DNA of 64,000 bases from JAHECQ01 sp047638695 (lineage in GTDB: Bacteria; Actinomycetota; Acidimicrobiia; Acidimicrobiales; SZUA-35): contig JBLINY010000011.1 of NCBI GenBank assembly GCA_047638695.1, positions 1-64,000 on the forward strand. The letters run 5' to 3'. Below are positions 24,161-32,955 of this stretch, piece by piece. The notes beneath the pieces are model-generated. The model was given only the letters and a program-made list of their open reading frames with translations. It did no database searches and was not told the origin of the DNA. Both the position numbers and the translations under genes were made by a program. The first letter of the stretch is position 1. Each line of letters begins with the position of its first letter.

Positions 24161-24844
24161 ATGGAGTTCGTCGCTCACCGAGCGGGGAATACCGTCGACA
24201 CACTGCATGCGGCCCAGCGAGTGGCCGATGTCATCGAGGTCGACGTGCACCTCGGGGCGGACTCTTTGCCGGAGGTCCGCCACGCCAAACTGCTTTGGCC
24301 CACCCGACGATTCTGGGAGCGCTGGTACCTCCTGCCCGAAGGCACGGTTGCGCCACATTTCGACGAGATCCTGGCCGCCGCTGAACCAACGACCGCTCTC
24401 TGGCTCGACTTGAAGGGATTCACTCGTCGGCTCTCGCGTCGGGTGATCCTCGAAATCGAGGACCGCCAAGAAGTCACGGTGTCGAGTAAGTCGTGGTGGC
24501 TTCTTGATCCCTTCGTCGATCAACCCGGTGTCCGCGTCTTTCGGTCAGTGGGGAATCGATTCGAGCTGGCCCTGCTCTTGTCGGTGCCATCGCGAGTAAG
24601 GCTTGATGGTGTGGTCGCCCATCATCGGCTGCTGTCCGATCGTGTCGTTCGACAACTGCTCCGTCGTGGCCAGGTCTTCACCTGGGCGGTCGGAGACATT
24701 GCGTCCATCGAACGACTGGCCCGACTCGGTGTCCAGGGTGTGATCCTCGACGACCTTGCCCTGATTGCACCGGGGCGATCAGTCGCAGCAGCGGCCGACA
24801 AAGCACGTGCGGGACAGGATCACCGAGGTGTCAGCAACCCGTAG
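24161..24844 (+). CDS. glycerophosphodiester phosphodiesterase family protein (227 aa)
   Basis: TIM-barrel GDPD domain: start VAHRAGNTVDTL in place of HRGxxxxxPENT, metal-binding IEVDVHLG, then LWLDLKGF, and the terminal TWAVGDIASIERLARLGVQGVILDD typical of the family. It is somewhat short and lacks the canonical second active-site His in a standard context, so its substrate is uncertain. ATG 24161 is preceded by AGGTAAGG. Its 3' end overlaps the convergent hibernation factor gene by 25 bases. Confidence 0.8.
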   Translation: MEFVAHRAGNTVDTLHAAQRVADVIEVDVHLGADSLPEVRHAKLLWPTRRFWERWYLLPEGTVAPHFDEILAAAEPTTALWLDLKGFTRRLSRRVILEIEDRQEVTVSSKSWWLLDPFVDQPGVRVFRSVGNRFELALLLSVPSRVRLDGVVAHHRLLSDRVVRQLLRRGQVFTWAVGDIASIERLARLGVQGVILDDLALIAPGRSVAAAADKARAGQDHRGVSNP

Positions 24845-25557
24845 TGGCCGTCGTACCGGCGGTAGACGATGGCGCCCCGGGTGGTATCGACGTCGTTGAA
24901 GAAGACGAACCGGTCGCCAGCGTTGTTCAGCCAGTCGACGGCTTCTTCGACCTTGAGGGCGGGTGCGTCCTCTATGGCCCGGACTGTTGATCCGCTCTCT
25001 TCCATGGTGATGGCGGCATCGTTGCCTGTGGCTTCATCGCGGAACAGGAAGAAGTCATAGTCGAGTTGCATCATGTCCCAGCAAGCCTCCTCGACGCTGG
25101 CAGTTGGCGTCGCGAACGTCTTGTGCCTTACCAGTTCCCGTTCATCGATGGGCCGGTCGAAGTACGGCAGCGGAGCTGATCTGGTGTTGCCGTGTTGCCA
25201 TTCCCCAGCCGATGCTTCGCGGCCAGCAGGGTTGCGACGGTACCGGTCGGCGCGGTGGCGGAGCTGACCCCGCAGTTTGTCCTCGAGTTCATCGATCGCT
25301 TCGGCCATCGTCGGCGCGGTGGTGTGACCACGTACCCAGTCACCCTTGATGTTGATGGACGCCTCCGCTTGGGCCCGATGGGCCGTGTCGTAGTTTGGGC
25401 GTTCGGCCAGCATTACCTTCACCGACAACACCGGGTCGGAGATCGGCCGGATCACCTTCTCGAGAGATGAGCGGGCGTGTTCTACGTCTGAAGACCGGAT
25501 GTGGCCCTTGCCTTCGATTTGGATCTCGATCGTGCGTTCAGTGGCTTGGACGTTCAC
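24820..25557 (-). CDS. hpf: long ribosome hibernation promoting factor-like protein (245 aa)
   Basis: An N-terminal S30AE/RaiA domain (residues 1-110: IEIQIEGKGHIRSSDVEHAR, VKVMLAERPNYDTAHRAQAE) is followed by two copies of the C-terminal dimerisation motif, KTFATPTASVEEACWDMMQ ... DYDFFLFRDEATG and WLNNAGDRFVFFNDVDT ... AIVYRRYDGHYGLL. This matches actinobacterial long HPFs, which pair ribosomes into inactive dimers. GTG 25557 was chosen because AAAGGAGG lies ten bases upstream; the longer frame to 25677 runs through the box. Box distance is 80 nt. HPF-like proteins are also DosR-controlled in mycobacteria. Confidence 0.88.
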   Translation of the reverse strand: MNVQATERTIEIQIEGKGHIRSSDVEHARSSLEKVIRPISDPVLSVKVMLAERPNYDTAHRAQAEASINIKGDWVRGHTTAPTMAEAIDELEDKLRGQLRHRADRYRRNPAGREASAGEWQHGNTRSAPLPYFDRPIDERELVRHKTFATPTASVEEACWDMMQLDYDFFLFRDEATGNDAAITMEESGSTVRAIEDAPALKVEEAVDWLNNAGDRFVFFNDVDTTRGAIVYRRYDGHYGLLTPR

Positions 25558-25637
25558 GAGGACGAGGCCTCCTTTGTTGTTGGCGGAAGGACCAGCGGCC
25601 CGAGATCGAGTGTGGCGATGAACGAGTCGAGATGGCA

Positions 25638-25651
25638 GGGTCCAAAGTCCT
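25638..25651. promoter_or_regulatory. DosR-like box GGGTCCAAAGTCCT
   Basis: Near-perfect palindrome 80 nt upstream of the HPF start codon on the minus strand. Confidence 0.7.
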
Positions 25652-25680
25652 GCGCCGGCATCGCCCAGGTGATCCATTGC

Positions 25681-26964
25681 TCAGGTGATCCGTTCCAAGA
25701 TGAGTCGGGGATGGTCGATTGGGGAGTCCGCTATCTGAATCGCCTGTTCTGCCATGACATGGGCCATTTCGAGCCGGTCCCGATTGTCGGCATGTAGTTC
25801 GAGCAGCTGATCGCCGGCCGCAACGCGCTGACCAACAGTTACCAGCGATCGGACTCCGGCGGTGGCGCTGACCGGATCGTCGCTTTGCGCCCTTCCGGCA
25901 CCGAGTTGCCATGCGGCCACACCGATTGCTCGGGCCTCCAATGCAACGATGAAGCCCGGTCGAGTGGCTCTGATGAATGAGCGGTGTGTCGCACTTGGTA
26001 GGCCGTGCTCGAGGGTGCCGCCCTGAGCACGAACCATTCGGTGGAAGACCTCCAACGCCTGGCCCGAATCAAGCACGCTCGCCGGATCTTTGGTGATGCC
26101 TACCAATGCAAGCATCTCGTTGGCCAAGGCCAGAGTGAGCTCTCGGACGTCAGCTGGGCCTGTTCCGGCCAGGACGTCGAGGGATTCCTGAACTTCGAGG
26201 CTGTTTCCTGCCGTCATGCCCAAGAGGTTGTCCATGGACGTCACCAGGGCTCGGGTTCGGACACCGTGTGCCTGTCCGATGTCGACCATTGCCTGTGCTA
26301 GTCGGCGCGCCTGAAAGGGATCGGACATGAACGCACCAGAACCGGTCTTGACGTCGAGCACGAGGGCGTCGGTTCCCTCCGCAATCTTCTTGGACATGAT
26401 CGAACTGGCGATCAGTGGGATTGATTCGACGGTGGCGGTGATGTCCCGCAGGGCATAGAGCTTGCGGTCAGCAGGAGCTAGATCAGCGGAGGCACCGGTG
26501 ATGACGCCGCCGATGTATTCCAGTTTGGAACGTAGCTCGGCCATCGTCACGTCGGCCTTCCAACCGGGAATACTCTCCATTTTGTCCAACGTGCCGCCCG
26601 TATGCCCGAGGCCGCGGCCTGAAAGCTGTGGAACGGCGGCGCCACACGCAGCCACGAGAGGCACCAGTACGAGTGAGATCTTGTCGCCGACACCACCGGT
26701 GGAGTGTTTGTCGACCTTTGGTCGCTTAATGCTGTTGAGATCGAGTCGAGAGCCGGACGCGATCATGGCGTTCGTCCAGTCGAGGAGCTCATCGTTGTCG
26801 AGGCCTTGAAAGAAGATGGCCATGGCCATCGCAGCCGCCTGCTCTTCGGCAACACCGTCATCGGCGGCGTAGCGCCCGATGAACCAGTCGATCTGTTTGC
26901 GGGTGAGCCGATGGCCGTCTCGTTTGGCTCGAATGATGTCGACCGGGTTCAGGTTGTCGGCCAT
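25681..26964 (-). CDS. deoA: thymidine/pyrimidine-nucleoside phosphorylase (427 aa)
   Basis: Full-length family member: NPVDIIRAKRDGHRLTRKQI, IGRYAADDGVAEEQAAAMAM, the phosphate-binding KHSTGGVGDKISL, SGRGLGHTGGTLDKMESI, and the SIMSKKIAEGTDALVLDVKTGSG core in order, then the C-terminal barrel-sandwich domain ending LELHADN. It cleaves deoxynucleosides to base and deoxyribose-1-phosphate. ATG 26964 starts 14 bases after the stop of a small upstream gene; a longer frame to 27072 would overlap that gene. The downstream steps of the pathway are encoded by the mutase-aldolase fusion at 49224. Confidence 0.92.
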   Translation of the reverse strand: MADNLNPVDIIRAKRDGHRLTRKQIDWFIGRYAADDGVAEEQAAAMAMAIFFQGLDNDELLDWTNAMIASGSRLDLNSIKRPKVDKHSTGGVGDKISLVLVPLVAACGAAVPQLSGRGLGHTGGTLDKMESIPGWKADVTMAELRSKLEYIGGVITGASADLAPADRKLYALRDITATVESIPLIASSIMSKKIAEGTDALVLDVKTGSGAFMSDPFQARRLAQAMVDIGQAHGVRTRALVTSMDNLLGMTAGNSLEVQESLDVLAGTGPADVRELTLALANEMLALVGITKDPASVLDSGQALEVFHRMVRAQGGTLEHGLPSATHRSFIRATRPGFIVALEARAIGVAAWQLGAGRAQSDDPVSATAGVRSLVTVGQRVAAGDQLLELHADNRDRLEMAHVMAEQAIQIADSPIDHPRLILERIT

Positions 26965-26977
26965 CGCAACCAGGTCT

Positions 26978-27202
26978 TCAGAACGCCAGGGGTGCGGCGT
27001 AGCAGCCCCGGTGGTGTCGGGTTGTGATGAATTGTTCGAGGGTGATGGGGTCGCTGTGGTCGAAATCGCCATAGCCGATCGGGTCGTACAGAAAGTCGTT
27101 GAGCGCTTCCAAGTCGAACTCGAAATCGGTGTCGATCTGCGGGACGGTTGTGGCGTTGCTGATGTGGGTATTGCTGATGTGGGTATTGCTGATGGTGGTC
27201 AT
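26978..27202 (-). CDS. small acidic protein upstream of deoA (74 aa)
   Basis: MTTISNTHISNTHISNATTV followed by a strongly acidic, aromatic stretch (DTDFEFDLEALNDFLYDP, then IGYGDFDHSDPITLEQFITT). The N-terminus comes from a 15-bp tandem repeat. Codon composition and reading-frame length look real; no family is recognised. ATG 27202 lies 64 nt from the first of two boxes, and its stop is 11-14 bases before deoA, implying a two-gene operon. It may be a small regulator or partner of DeoA, but that is a guess from position. Confidence 0.65.
   Translation of the reverse strand: MTTISNTHISNTHISNATTVPQIDTDFEFDLEALNDFLYDPIGYGDFDHSDPITLEQFITTRHHRGCYAAPLAF
27155..27198. repeat. 15-bp tandem repeat, nearly three copies, in the small acidic gene
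   Basis: ATTGCTGATGTGGGT units at 27155, 27170 and 27185 (last one imperfect). They encode SNTHI repeats at the N-terminus of the minus-strand product. Confidence 0.88.
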
Positions 27203-27267
27203 GTCGCTCGCTCTCGTGTTGTGGTTTCTGATGACGATCATTCAGCAAGCACGAGCAGCCAGGACAG

Positions 27268-27281
27268 GGACCGAAGTCCCA
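27268..27281. promoter_or_regulatory. DosR-like box GGGACCGAAGTCCC (first of a pair)
   Basis: Near-perfect palindrome in the divergent region between the small acidic gene-deoA operon (64 nt) and ppsA. Centre lies 22 bp from the centre of the next box. Confidence 0.75.
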
Positions 27282-27289
27282 AGGCACCT

Positions 27290-27303
27290 GGGACCTTCGG
27301 CCC
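27290..27303. promoter_or_regulatory. DosR-like box GGGACCTTCGGCCC (second of a pair)
   Basis: Ends 35 nt before ATG 27339 of ppsA. A TAGGTT hexamer six bases before the ATG could be the -10 element, which would put transcription start at or next to the ATG. Confidence 0.75.
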
Positions 27304-27338
27304 TTGGGGCCCGGGGGTCTCGCTCGTAGGTTCCGGGC

Positions 27339-29621
27339 ATGACTAAGACGACACCTCTTGCAACAGCGACGCGTGTGGCCTTGGTATCTCTGGCCGACGT
27401 CGGCCAGAACGACGTGGCGCTCGTCGGCGGTAAGGGCGCAAACCTGGGCGAGATGATTCAAGCCGGATTCCCGGTACCGACGGGGTTCGTTGTTACTGCC
27501 GACGCGTATCTGGCCACGGTCGAACGAAGCGGCCATCGTCATGAGTTGATCGAGCTCGAACAGCGGGCCGCCGAGGCCGGGCCTGACGAACTCGAAGCGT
27601 TGGCGACAGCAGCGCAAGCGATAATCGCCGACCTCGAGATCGACGAGCGCACCCGCCTCGAAGTCCGTGAAGCGTACGACGCCCAGGGCGCTGGTTTCGT
27701 AGCCGTCCGATCATCAGCTACCGCCGAGGACTCTGCCGACACCTCCTTTGCCGGCATGAACGAGACGTTCACCAATGTTCGGGGTGACGAACAGCTCATC
27801 GAACGGATCAAGCAGTGCTGGGGCTCGCTCTTCGGTACGAGGGTTGTTGCCTACCGAGCCGAGCAAGGGCTCACGGACGAGCCCGCGATTGCCGTGATCG
27901 TGCAGTCGATGGTGGCGTCAGACCGGTCGGGCGTCATGTTCACGGTCGATCCTTCAGCCCGGGATCAATTGGTGATCGAGGGAGCCTTCGGGTTGGGAGA
28001 GGTGGTGGTATCCGGACGGGTCGAGCCCGATACGTATCACGCCGACCGTGGGTCGATGGCTGTGCGAGCAATTCGGGTCGGCCGCAAGGACGTTCGCATC
28101 ATCAGCGGTCCGAACGGCGACGAAGTCGAACAGCTCGAGGGTGACGCCGCGTGGGCCCGGGTCCTGACTGATGGCGAGATCGCTGCTGTCGCCCGCATTG
28201 GGATGGACATTGAAGCTCACTACCGGGCGCCGCAGGACATCGAGTGGGCGTTCGTCGGCAGTGATCTCTACATCGTGCAGTCCCGACCCATCACCACCCT
28301 TGGGCCGGTGGTTGCGCCGGGGGACAAGGCAGGCGATGCCGACGAGCCCGTACTTCACGGACTCGGTGTTGGCAGTCAAGCTGTCACCGGTGTTGTCCGG
28401 ATCCTTCAATCGCCGAAGGAGGGTGACAAGCTAGCTCGGGGAGAGATCCTCGTCGCCCAGATGACCTCACCCGACTGGGTTCCCATCCTTCGGCGGGCGG
28501 GTGGACTCATTACCAACGCCGGGGGTAGCACCTGCCACGCAGCTATTGTCAGCCGCGAGCTTGGTGTACCCGCCGTCGTTGGTACCCGAACGGCCACCAC
28601 CGTTCTTCGAGATGGAGACATGGTGTCCCTTGAGCCGTCCGCCGGGAAGGTCTTCCGGGGTACCCACCTCGCCCCTCAGGCATCGGCTCTCGCCGCAACG
28701 ATTCCGATCCCGGTAGCGCCGCTCGCTTTAGCCACCAAACTGTACGTCAACCTTGCCATTGCTGATCGAGCGGTAGAGGCCGCAGCCTTGCCGGTAGATG
28801 GTGTCGGCCTTCTGCGGGGCGAGTTCATGGTGACCGATGCTCTCGAAGGCCGGCACCCTCGAGCACTTATCGCTGCTGGCCAAAGCGCCGAGTTTGTCGA
28901 TCGCATGGCCGAGAGTTTGACCACCATCGCTGCTGCCTTCTCACCCCGGCCGGTGATCTACCGAACCATGGATTTTCGAAGCAACGAGTTCCGACAGCTG
29001 GTCGGGGGCGAAGAATTCGAACCGCATGAGGCAAACCCCATGATCGGCTACCGAGGTTGCTACCGCTACCTCAAGGATCCTCAGACGTTCGCGCTCGAGT
29101 TGGCGGTTCTGGCCAGGGTTCGTGAGGAACATCGCAATCTTCATCTGATGATTCCGTTCGTTCGCACCACCTGGGAGCTCGAAGCCTGTTTGGAGGCCAT
29201 TGACCGGAGTCCCCTGGGCGACCACCGCGATCTCAAGCGATGGGTCATGGCTGAGGTCCCGTCGATCATCCCTCGAATTGCGGAATACGCAGCGCTCGGA
29301 ATCGACGGCGTGTCGATCGGAAGTAATGACCTGACCCAGCTGATGCTTGGTGTCGATCGCGACTCCGAGATCATGGCCGAGCTGTTCGATGAGAACGATG
29401 CCGCAGTCTTGTGGGCCATCGAGCAAATCATCGTCAACTGCCGTGCTGCCGGAATCACATCGTCGTTGTGTGGTCTGGCTCCCTCCAACAACCCCGAATT
29501 CGCCGAACACCTCGTGCGGTTTGGCATTGATTCGGTTTCGGTCAATGCCGACGCCGTCAATACGACTCGCCAGGCGCTGGGGTCGGCCGAGCAGCGGCTG
29601 GTCCTCGACGCCAGTCGTTGA
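27339..29621 (+). CDS. ppsA: phosphoenolpyruvate synthase (760 aa)
   Basis: Order: N-terminal ATP-grasp PEP/pyruvate-binding domain (LVGGKGANLGEMIQAGFPVP, VRSSATAEDSADTSFAGMNE, QSMVASDRSGVMFTVDP), the swivelling phosphohistidine domain with the catalytic His in GGSTCHAAIVSRELGVPAVV near residue 400, then the C-terminal PEP-utilising TIM barrel (PVIYRTMDFRSNEF, NPMIGYRGCYRYL, GIDGVSIGSNDLTQLMLGVD). It makes PEP from pyruvate with ATP giving AMP and phosphate. ATG 27339 has no Shine-Dalgarno and lies 35 nt from a box. The stop overlaps the pfkB start. Confidence 0.94.
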   Translation: MTKTTPLATATRVALVSLADVGQNDVALVGGKGANLGEMIQAGFPVPTGFVVTADAYLATVERSGHRHELIELEQRAAEAGPDELEALATAAQAIIADLEIDERTRLEVREAYDAQGAGFVAVRSSATAEDSADTSFAGMNETFTNVRGDEQLIERIKQCWGSLFGTRVVAYRAEQGLTDEPAIAVIVQSMVASDRSGVMFTVDPSARDQLVIEGAFGLGEVVVSGRVEPDTYHADRGSMAVRAIRVGRKDVRIISGPNGDEVEQLEGDAAWARVLTDGEIAAVARIGMDIEAHYRAPQDIEWAFVGSDLYIVQSRPITTLGPVVAPGDKAGDADEPVLHGLGVGSQAVTGVVRILQSPKEGDKLARGEILVAQMTSPDWVPILRRAGGLITNAGGSTCHAAIVSRELGVPAVVGTRTATTVLRDGDMVSLEPSAGKVFRGTHLAPQASALAATIPIPVAPLALATKLYVNLAIADRAVEAAALPVDGVGLLRGEFMVTDALEGRHPRALIAAGQSAEFVDRMAESLTTIAAAFSPRPVIYRTMDFRSNEFRQLVGGEEFEPHEANPMIGYRGCYRYLKDPQTFALELAVLARVREEHRNLHLMIPFVRTTWELEACLEAIDRSPLGDHRDLKRWVMAEVPSIIPRIAEYAALGIDGVSIGSNDLTQLMLGVDRDSEIMAELFDENDAAVLWAIEQIIVNCRAAGITSSLCGLAPSNNPEFAEHLVRFGIDSVSVNADAVNTTRQALGSAEQRLVLDASR

Positions 29622-30574
29622 CCGTGCGCCAACCGGCAGAACCTTTGCCATCAATTGTGACCCTCACGCTCAACCCGGCACTCGACGTTTCGTCATCGGT
29701 CGAGGCAATGGCACACACCCACAAACTTCGTTGTACCGAACCGATCATCGAACCCGGCGGCGGAGGAATAAACGTGGCCCGAGTTTGTCAGCAACGCGGG
29801 GTACCGATCACCTGCGTGGTCGCGGCCGGCGGGCCAAACGGCCTACGGCTGACCGAGCTTCTTTCCGACCAGGGGCTTTCCGTGCGACCCATCTCGCTGG
29901 CGGCGGAGACGAGGCAGAACCTGGCGGTCCACGAAGACTCGACGGGCGAACAATATCGGTTCGTCTTCCCCGGCCCGGCACTGAGTGGATCGGAACTCGG
30001 ACAGTGCCTCGAACAAGTCGCCCTCGCTGCTGAGTCTGCGACGTGCGTGGTGATCTCGGGGAGTCCACCCGCCAATGGGGACGGCGGCATTGTCGCTCGG
30101 ATCGTTGAGGCCACGCCGCATGCCAAGGTGATCGTCGACACGGTCGGCTCCGCCCTACGGGATGCTCTTCAATCTGGCTGTTATCTCGCCAAACCGAGCG
30201 CTCGCGAACTGGCGAGTCTCGTTGGCCGCGAACTGCCTACTGAGGCCGACATCGCCTCCGCAGCGGAGGCGCTGATGGCCACCTCGAATCTCGAACACCT
30301 GGTTGTATCGCTCGGGGCTGGCGGGGTCTTCGCCGTCTCGACCGACGGCACTCGCCATCGAGTGCGGGCCCCAGCTGTCGACGTCCGGAGTGCTATCGGT
30401 GCCGGCGACGCCATGGTTGCTGGGCTGGCAATCGGCACACATGAGGGGCTGCCATTCCGTGAGTGCTTGATGCTCGGGATCGCGTTCGGAACGGCGGCTG
30501 TCCTGACGCCGGGATCTCAACTGTGTGAACCCGGCGACGTCGAGCGACTGTTGCCAATGGTGATGTGCGACTGA
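29618..30574 (+). CDS. pfkB: PfkB-family sugar kinase, probable 6-phosphofructokinase II (318 aa)
   Basis: PfkB carbohydrate kinase: LTLNPALDVSSSVE, the substrate-binding EPGGGGINVARVCQQRG, KPSARELASLVG, and the C-terminal catalytic signature IGAGDAMVAGLAIG with the base Asp. The double-glycine NPALD start and GGGGINVAR place it with 1-phosphofructokinase/PfkB rather than ribokinase. Start is TTG 29618, overlapping the ppsA stop, or GTG 29624. A pfkB gene is part of the mycobacterial DosR regulon (Rv2029c). Coupled PEP synthase and PfkB give control of both directions of glycolysis. Confidence 0.9.
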   Translation: MTVRQPAEPLPSIVTLTLNPALDVSSSVEAMAHTHKLRCTEPIIEPGGGGINVARVCQQRGVPITCVVAAGGPNGLRLTELLSDQGLSVRPISLAAETRQNLAVHEDSTGEQYRFVFPGPALSGSELGQCLEQVALAAESATCVVISGSPPANGDGGIVARIVEATPHAKVIVDTVGSALRDALQSGCYLAKPSARELASLVGRELPTEADIASAAEALMATSNLEHLVVSLGAGGVFAVSTDGTRHRVRAPAVDVRSAIGAGDAMVAGLAIGTHEGLPFRECLMLGIAFGTAAVLTPGSQLCEPGDVERLLPMVMCD

Positions 30575-30587
30575 ACCATCCGACGGT

Positions 30588-30601
30588 GTGACCTAGGGCC
30601 C
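30588..30601. promoter_or_regulatory. DosR-like box GTGACCTAGGGCCC
   Basis: Ends 35 nt before ATG 30637 of the CBS gene; short-spacing class, no Shine-Dalgarno between. GATACA lies just before the ATG as a possible -10. Confidence 0.7.
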
Positions 30602-30636
30602 TGCCGCCGACCGGAATCGCGGGGTCTGATACAGGT

Positions 30637-31038
30637 ATGAAGTCTCGCCCCGAAGAGAACCGAACCGTGGCTGATCTGATGACGCAGGACATGATCGCTC
30701 TGCGTCCGAACGACCGAATCGGGCGAGCCAGAGACATTATTCTCACTCTTGGCATTCATGCCCTCCCGGTCATGATGGACAACGATGTTGTCGGAATCGT
30801 GACAAGCACAGACCTGGTCGAGGATTGGCCAGACGATGACGCGGTCCAGACAGTAATGACCAGTTCGCCGTACGCCGTCAACGCCGAGACCAGCGTGCGG
30901 GAAGCAGCCGACCTCATGAACGAGCGTCGGATTCACCACCTATTGGTTGAGGCCGGGGGCGAGGTGATCGGGATCCTGAGCAGCCTTGATCTGCTCCGCG
31001 CACTGGTCGTGAGCCCAACCTCCGATCCCGCCCGCTGA
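30637..31038 (+). CDS. two-CBS-domain protein, hypoxic response protein 1-like (133 aa)
   Basis: Two CBS motifs: TVADLMTQDMIALRPNDRIG ... IHALPVMMDNDVVGIVTSTDL, then VMTSSPYAVNAETSVREAAD ... IHHLLVEAGGEVIGILSSLDL. Length and layout match the small stand-alone CBS proteins such as Hrp1 (Rv2626c), one of the most strongly DosR-induced mycobacterial proteins. CBS pairs usually bind adenine nucleotides; no zinc-binding cysteines are present. It begins a plus-strand run that includes an Rv2004c-like kinase and an M50 protease related to Rv2625c. Confidence 0.9.
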   Translation: MKSRPEENRTVADLMTQDMIALRPNDRIGRARDIILTLGIHALPVMMDNDVVGIVTSTDLVEDWPDDDAVQTVMTSSPYAVNAETSVREAADLMNERRIHHLLVEAGGEVIGILSSLDLLRALVVSPTSDPAR

Positions 31039-31093
31039 ACCATCCCCGCTCACAAGTGATCGCACCTAGTCCAACCACAGGAGAATCCAGAAC

Positions 31094-31474
31094 ATGACCG
31101 AAACAATCGACAACGCTGGCGTCCAACACACGGATTTTGTGGCCCGCCACCATGAGTTGCAGCGCGGCTTCAAGGAGCTCTACCGAGCGGTACCCGGAGC
31201 AATGTCGGGATTCACCGCCATGCACCAGGCAGGCGTCGCCGATGGCGCTCTGAGCCGAGGCATGAAGGAATTGATCGCTCTGGCGGTGGGGATCTGCGGA
31301 CACTGCGACGGCTGTATTGCCTTCCATATCCACGATGCCTTGGAGGCCGGGGCCACAAGGGAGGAGATCGAGGAGACGATTGGTGTTGCCATTCTGATGG
31401 GTGGCGGTCCGGCCGCGGTCTATGGAGCTGATGCCCTTGTAGCGCTCCGACAGTTCGAGAACGACCGAACATGA
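31094..31474 (+). CDS. AhpD/carboxymuconolactone decarboxylase-like protein (126 aa)
   Basis: All-helical AhpD-like fold with the redox pair in GICGHCDGCIAFHIHDAL, preceded by LSRGMKELIALAVG and followed by ATREEIEETIGVAILMGG. This arrangement (ExxxLA...CxxCxxxH) is that of peroxidase-associated AhpD-like proteins rather than true decarboxylases. ATG 31094 is preceded by AGGAG. The stop overlaps the next start (ATGA). It may reduce peroxide or organic radicals during re-aeration; partner reductant unknown. Confidence 0.88.
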   Translation: MTETIDNAGVQHTDFVARHHELQRGFKELYRAVPGAMSGFTAMHQAGVADGALSRGMKELIALAVGICGHCDGCIAFHIHDALEAGATREEIEETIGVAILMGGGPAAVYGADALVALRQFENDRT

Positions 31475-32955
31475 CCAAGGGGTTCGCGCCCGAAAAATCG
31501 GAAGCTGCCATGCCGTCACCGTCCGTGGCCGAGACCCACATCTCTACGGTCTTCTTTTCGGCCGATAGGGCATACAAACTGCTGAAGCCGCTGAAGACCA
31601 GCTTTCTCGACCACGAAACGGTGGCGTCTCGACTTCGAGCCGTTGATGAAGAGTTGGCTCTCAACCGGCGATTGGCCCCCGACGTCTACCTCGGGACCGC
31701 GGACGTTATCGAAGGTGGAGAGATCGTCGACCGTTTCTTGGTGATGCGACGGCTCCCTGCCAGTCGCCGCATCACCGCACTTGTGGGCACAGACGAGTTC
31801 CCGGCCTGCGTTCGGTCTGTCGCTCGAGCCATCGCCGTCTTCCATGGCCGACAGCAGCCCGCCCCCGATGCCCGCGAGTTGGCCAGCCGGGATGCCGTTC
31901 GCAAGAACTGGTACGACAACTTCACAGACATTGAACCCATCATCGGCAAGGTCATCCCGGTTGAAGACGCGGACCGCGTGAAGCACCTTGTCGATCGCTT
32001 TCTCGACCACCGCGAGGAGCTTTTTGAGCAGCGAATCGCCATGGGGAATGTGTGTGAGGGACATGGAGACCTCACGGCCGAGGATGTTTTCTGCCTGGCC
32101 GAAGGTCCCCGAATCCTTGACTGCTTGGCCTTTGACCGACGACTCCGCGTTGCCGATGTGTTGCTTGATGTCGCCTTCCTCGCCATGGATCTTGATCGAC
32201 TAGCTGGCGCATCCGCCGCCCATGACTTCATCGCCGCATATTGCGAGTTCAGCAACGAGCATCACCCGCCATCCTTGGCTCATCACTACGTGGCTTACCG
32301 AGCGAACGTACGGGCCAAGGTTGCTGCGATCCGATACGGGCAGGGCGATGAGTCGCAGTCTGAGGTCGCTCGGGTCTATCACGATCTTTGCCTTCGCCAT
32401 CTCGAAAGAGCAGCGCTCACGGCCGTTCTGGTCGGAGGAACCCCGGGCACCGGCAAGAGCACGCTTGCACAGGGATTGTCCGCATCGCTGGGTTCGATGG
32501 TGCTCACCACCGATGAGCTGCGAAAGGATCTGGCGGGCCGTGGCCATCTCGAGCATCAGTTCAGCGCCACCGACGAAGGCATCTACCGAGAAGAAATGAC
32601 CGAACAGACGTATGCCGAATTGGTCAACCGAGCGGCAACGTTGCTGGATCGGGCCGAATCGGTGGTGCTGGATGCGTCATGGAATCGGGCAAAGCACCGG
32701 CAGCTGGCCCGAGAGATGGCAGAGTCCAAGGGGGCCGAGATCATCGAGATCGAATGTCGGCTGGACCCAGCTACCGCAAAGGACCGCATCGCCCGGCGCC
32801 TGGCCCAGGGCAACGATCCTTCTGATGCCAGACCTGAGTTGGTCGACGAACTCCGGGAACGATTCGAGGAGTGGCCGGCGGCGACCCCGATCAACACCAC
32901 ACCGAACCTCCAGGTGGTTCTGCAACAGGTGCTCGACCAGCTGAGCTTCTCGTGA
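31471..32955 (+). CDS. Rv2004c-like protein: phosphotransferase-like domain plus P-loop kinase (494 aa)
   Basis: Residues 1-310 resemble an aminoglycoside-phosphotransferase-type kinase: HISTVFFSADRAYKLLKPLK, NRRLAPDVYLGTADVIEGGE, the catalytic-loop-like GHGDLTAEDVF and ILDCLAFDRRLRVADVLLD. Residues 316-494 are an AAA/zeta-toxin-like P-loop kinase with VGGTPGTGKSTLAQGL, TTDELRKDLAG and VVLDASWNRAKHR. The same two-domain layout is known from Rv2004c, a DosR-regulon protein of unknown substrate. It overlaps the genes on both sides by four bases. Confidence 0.87.
   Translation: MTKGFAPEKSEAAMPSPSVAETHISTVFFSADRAYKLLKPLKTSFLDHETVASRLRAVDEELALNRRLAPDVYLGTADVIEGGEIVDRFLVMRRLPASRRITALVGTDEFPACVRSVARAIAVFHGRQQPAPDARELASRDAVRKNWYDNFTDIEPIIGKVIPVEDADRVKHLVDRFLDHREELFEQRIAMGNVCEGHGDLTAEDVFCLAEGPRILDCLAFDRRLRVADVLLDVAFLAMDLDRLAGASAAHDFIAAYCEFSNEHHPPSLAHHYVAYRANVRAKVAAIRYGQGDESQSEVARVYHDLCLRHLERAALTAVLVGGTPGTGKSTLAQGLSASLGSMVLTTDELRKDLAGRGHLEHQFSATDEGIYREEMTEQTYAELVNRAATLLDRAESVVLDASWNRAKHRQLAREMAESKGAEIIEIECRLDPATAKDRIARRLAQGNDPSDARPELVDELRERFEEWPAATPINTTPNLQVVLQQVLDQLSFS

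Noticed and set aside
29624..30121. Long reverse-strand frames inside pfkB and other genes
   Set aside because: Shadows of high-GC codon bias on the opposite strand; composition is Arg/Pro-rich and matches no family.
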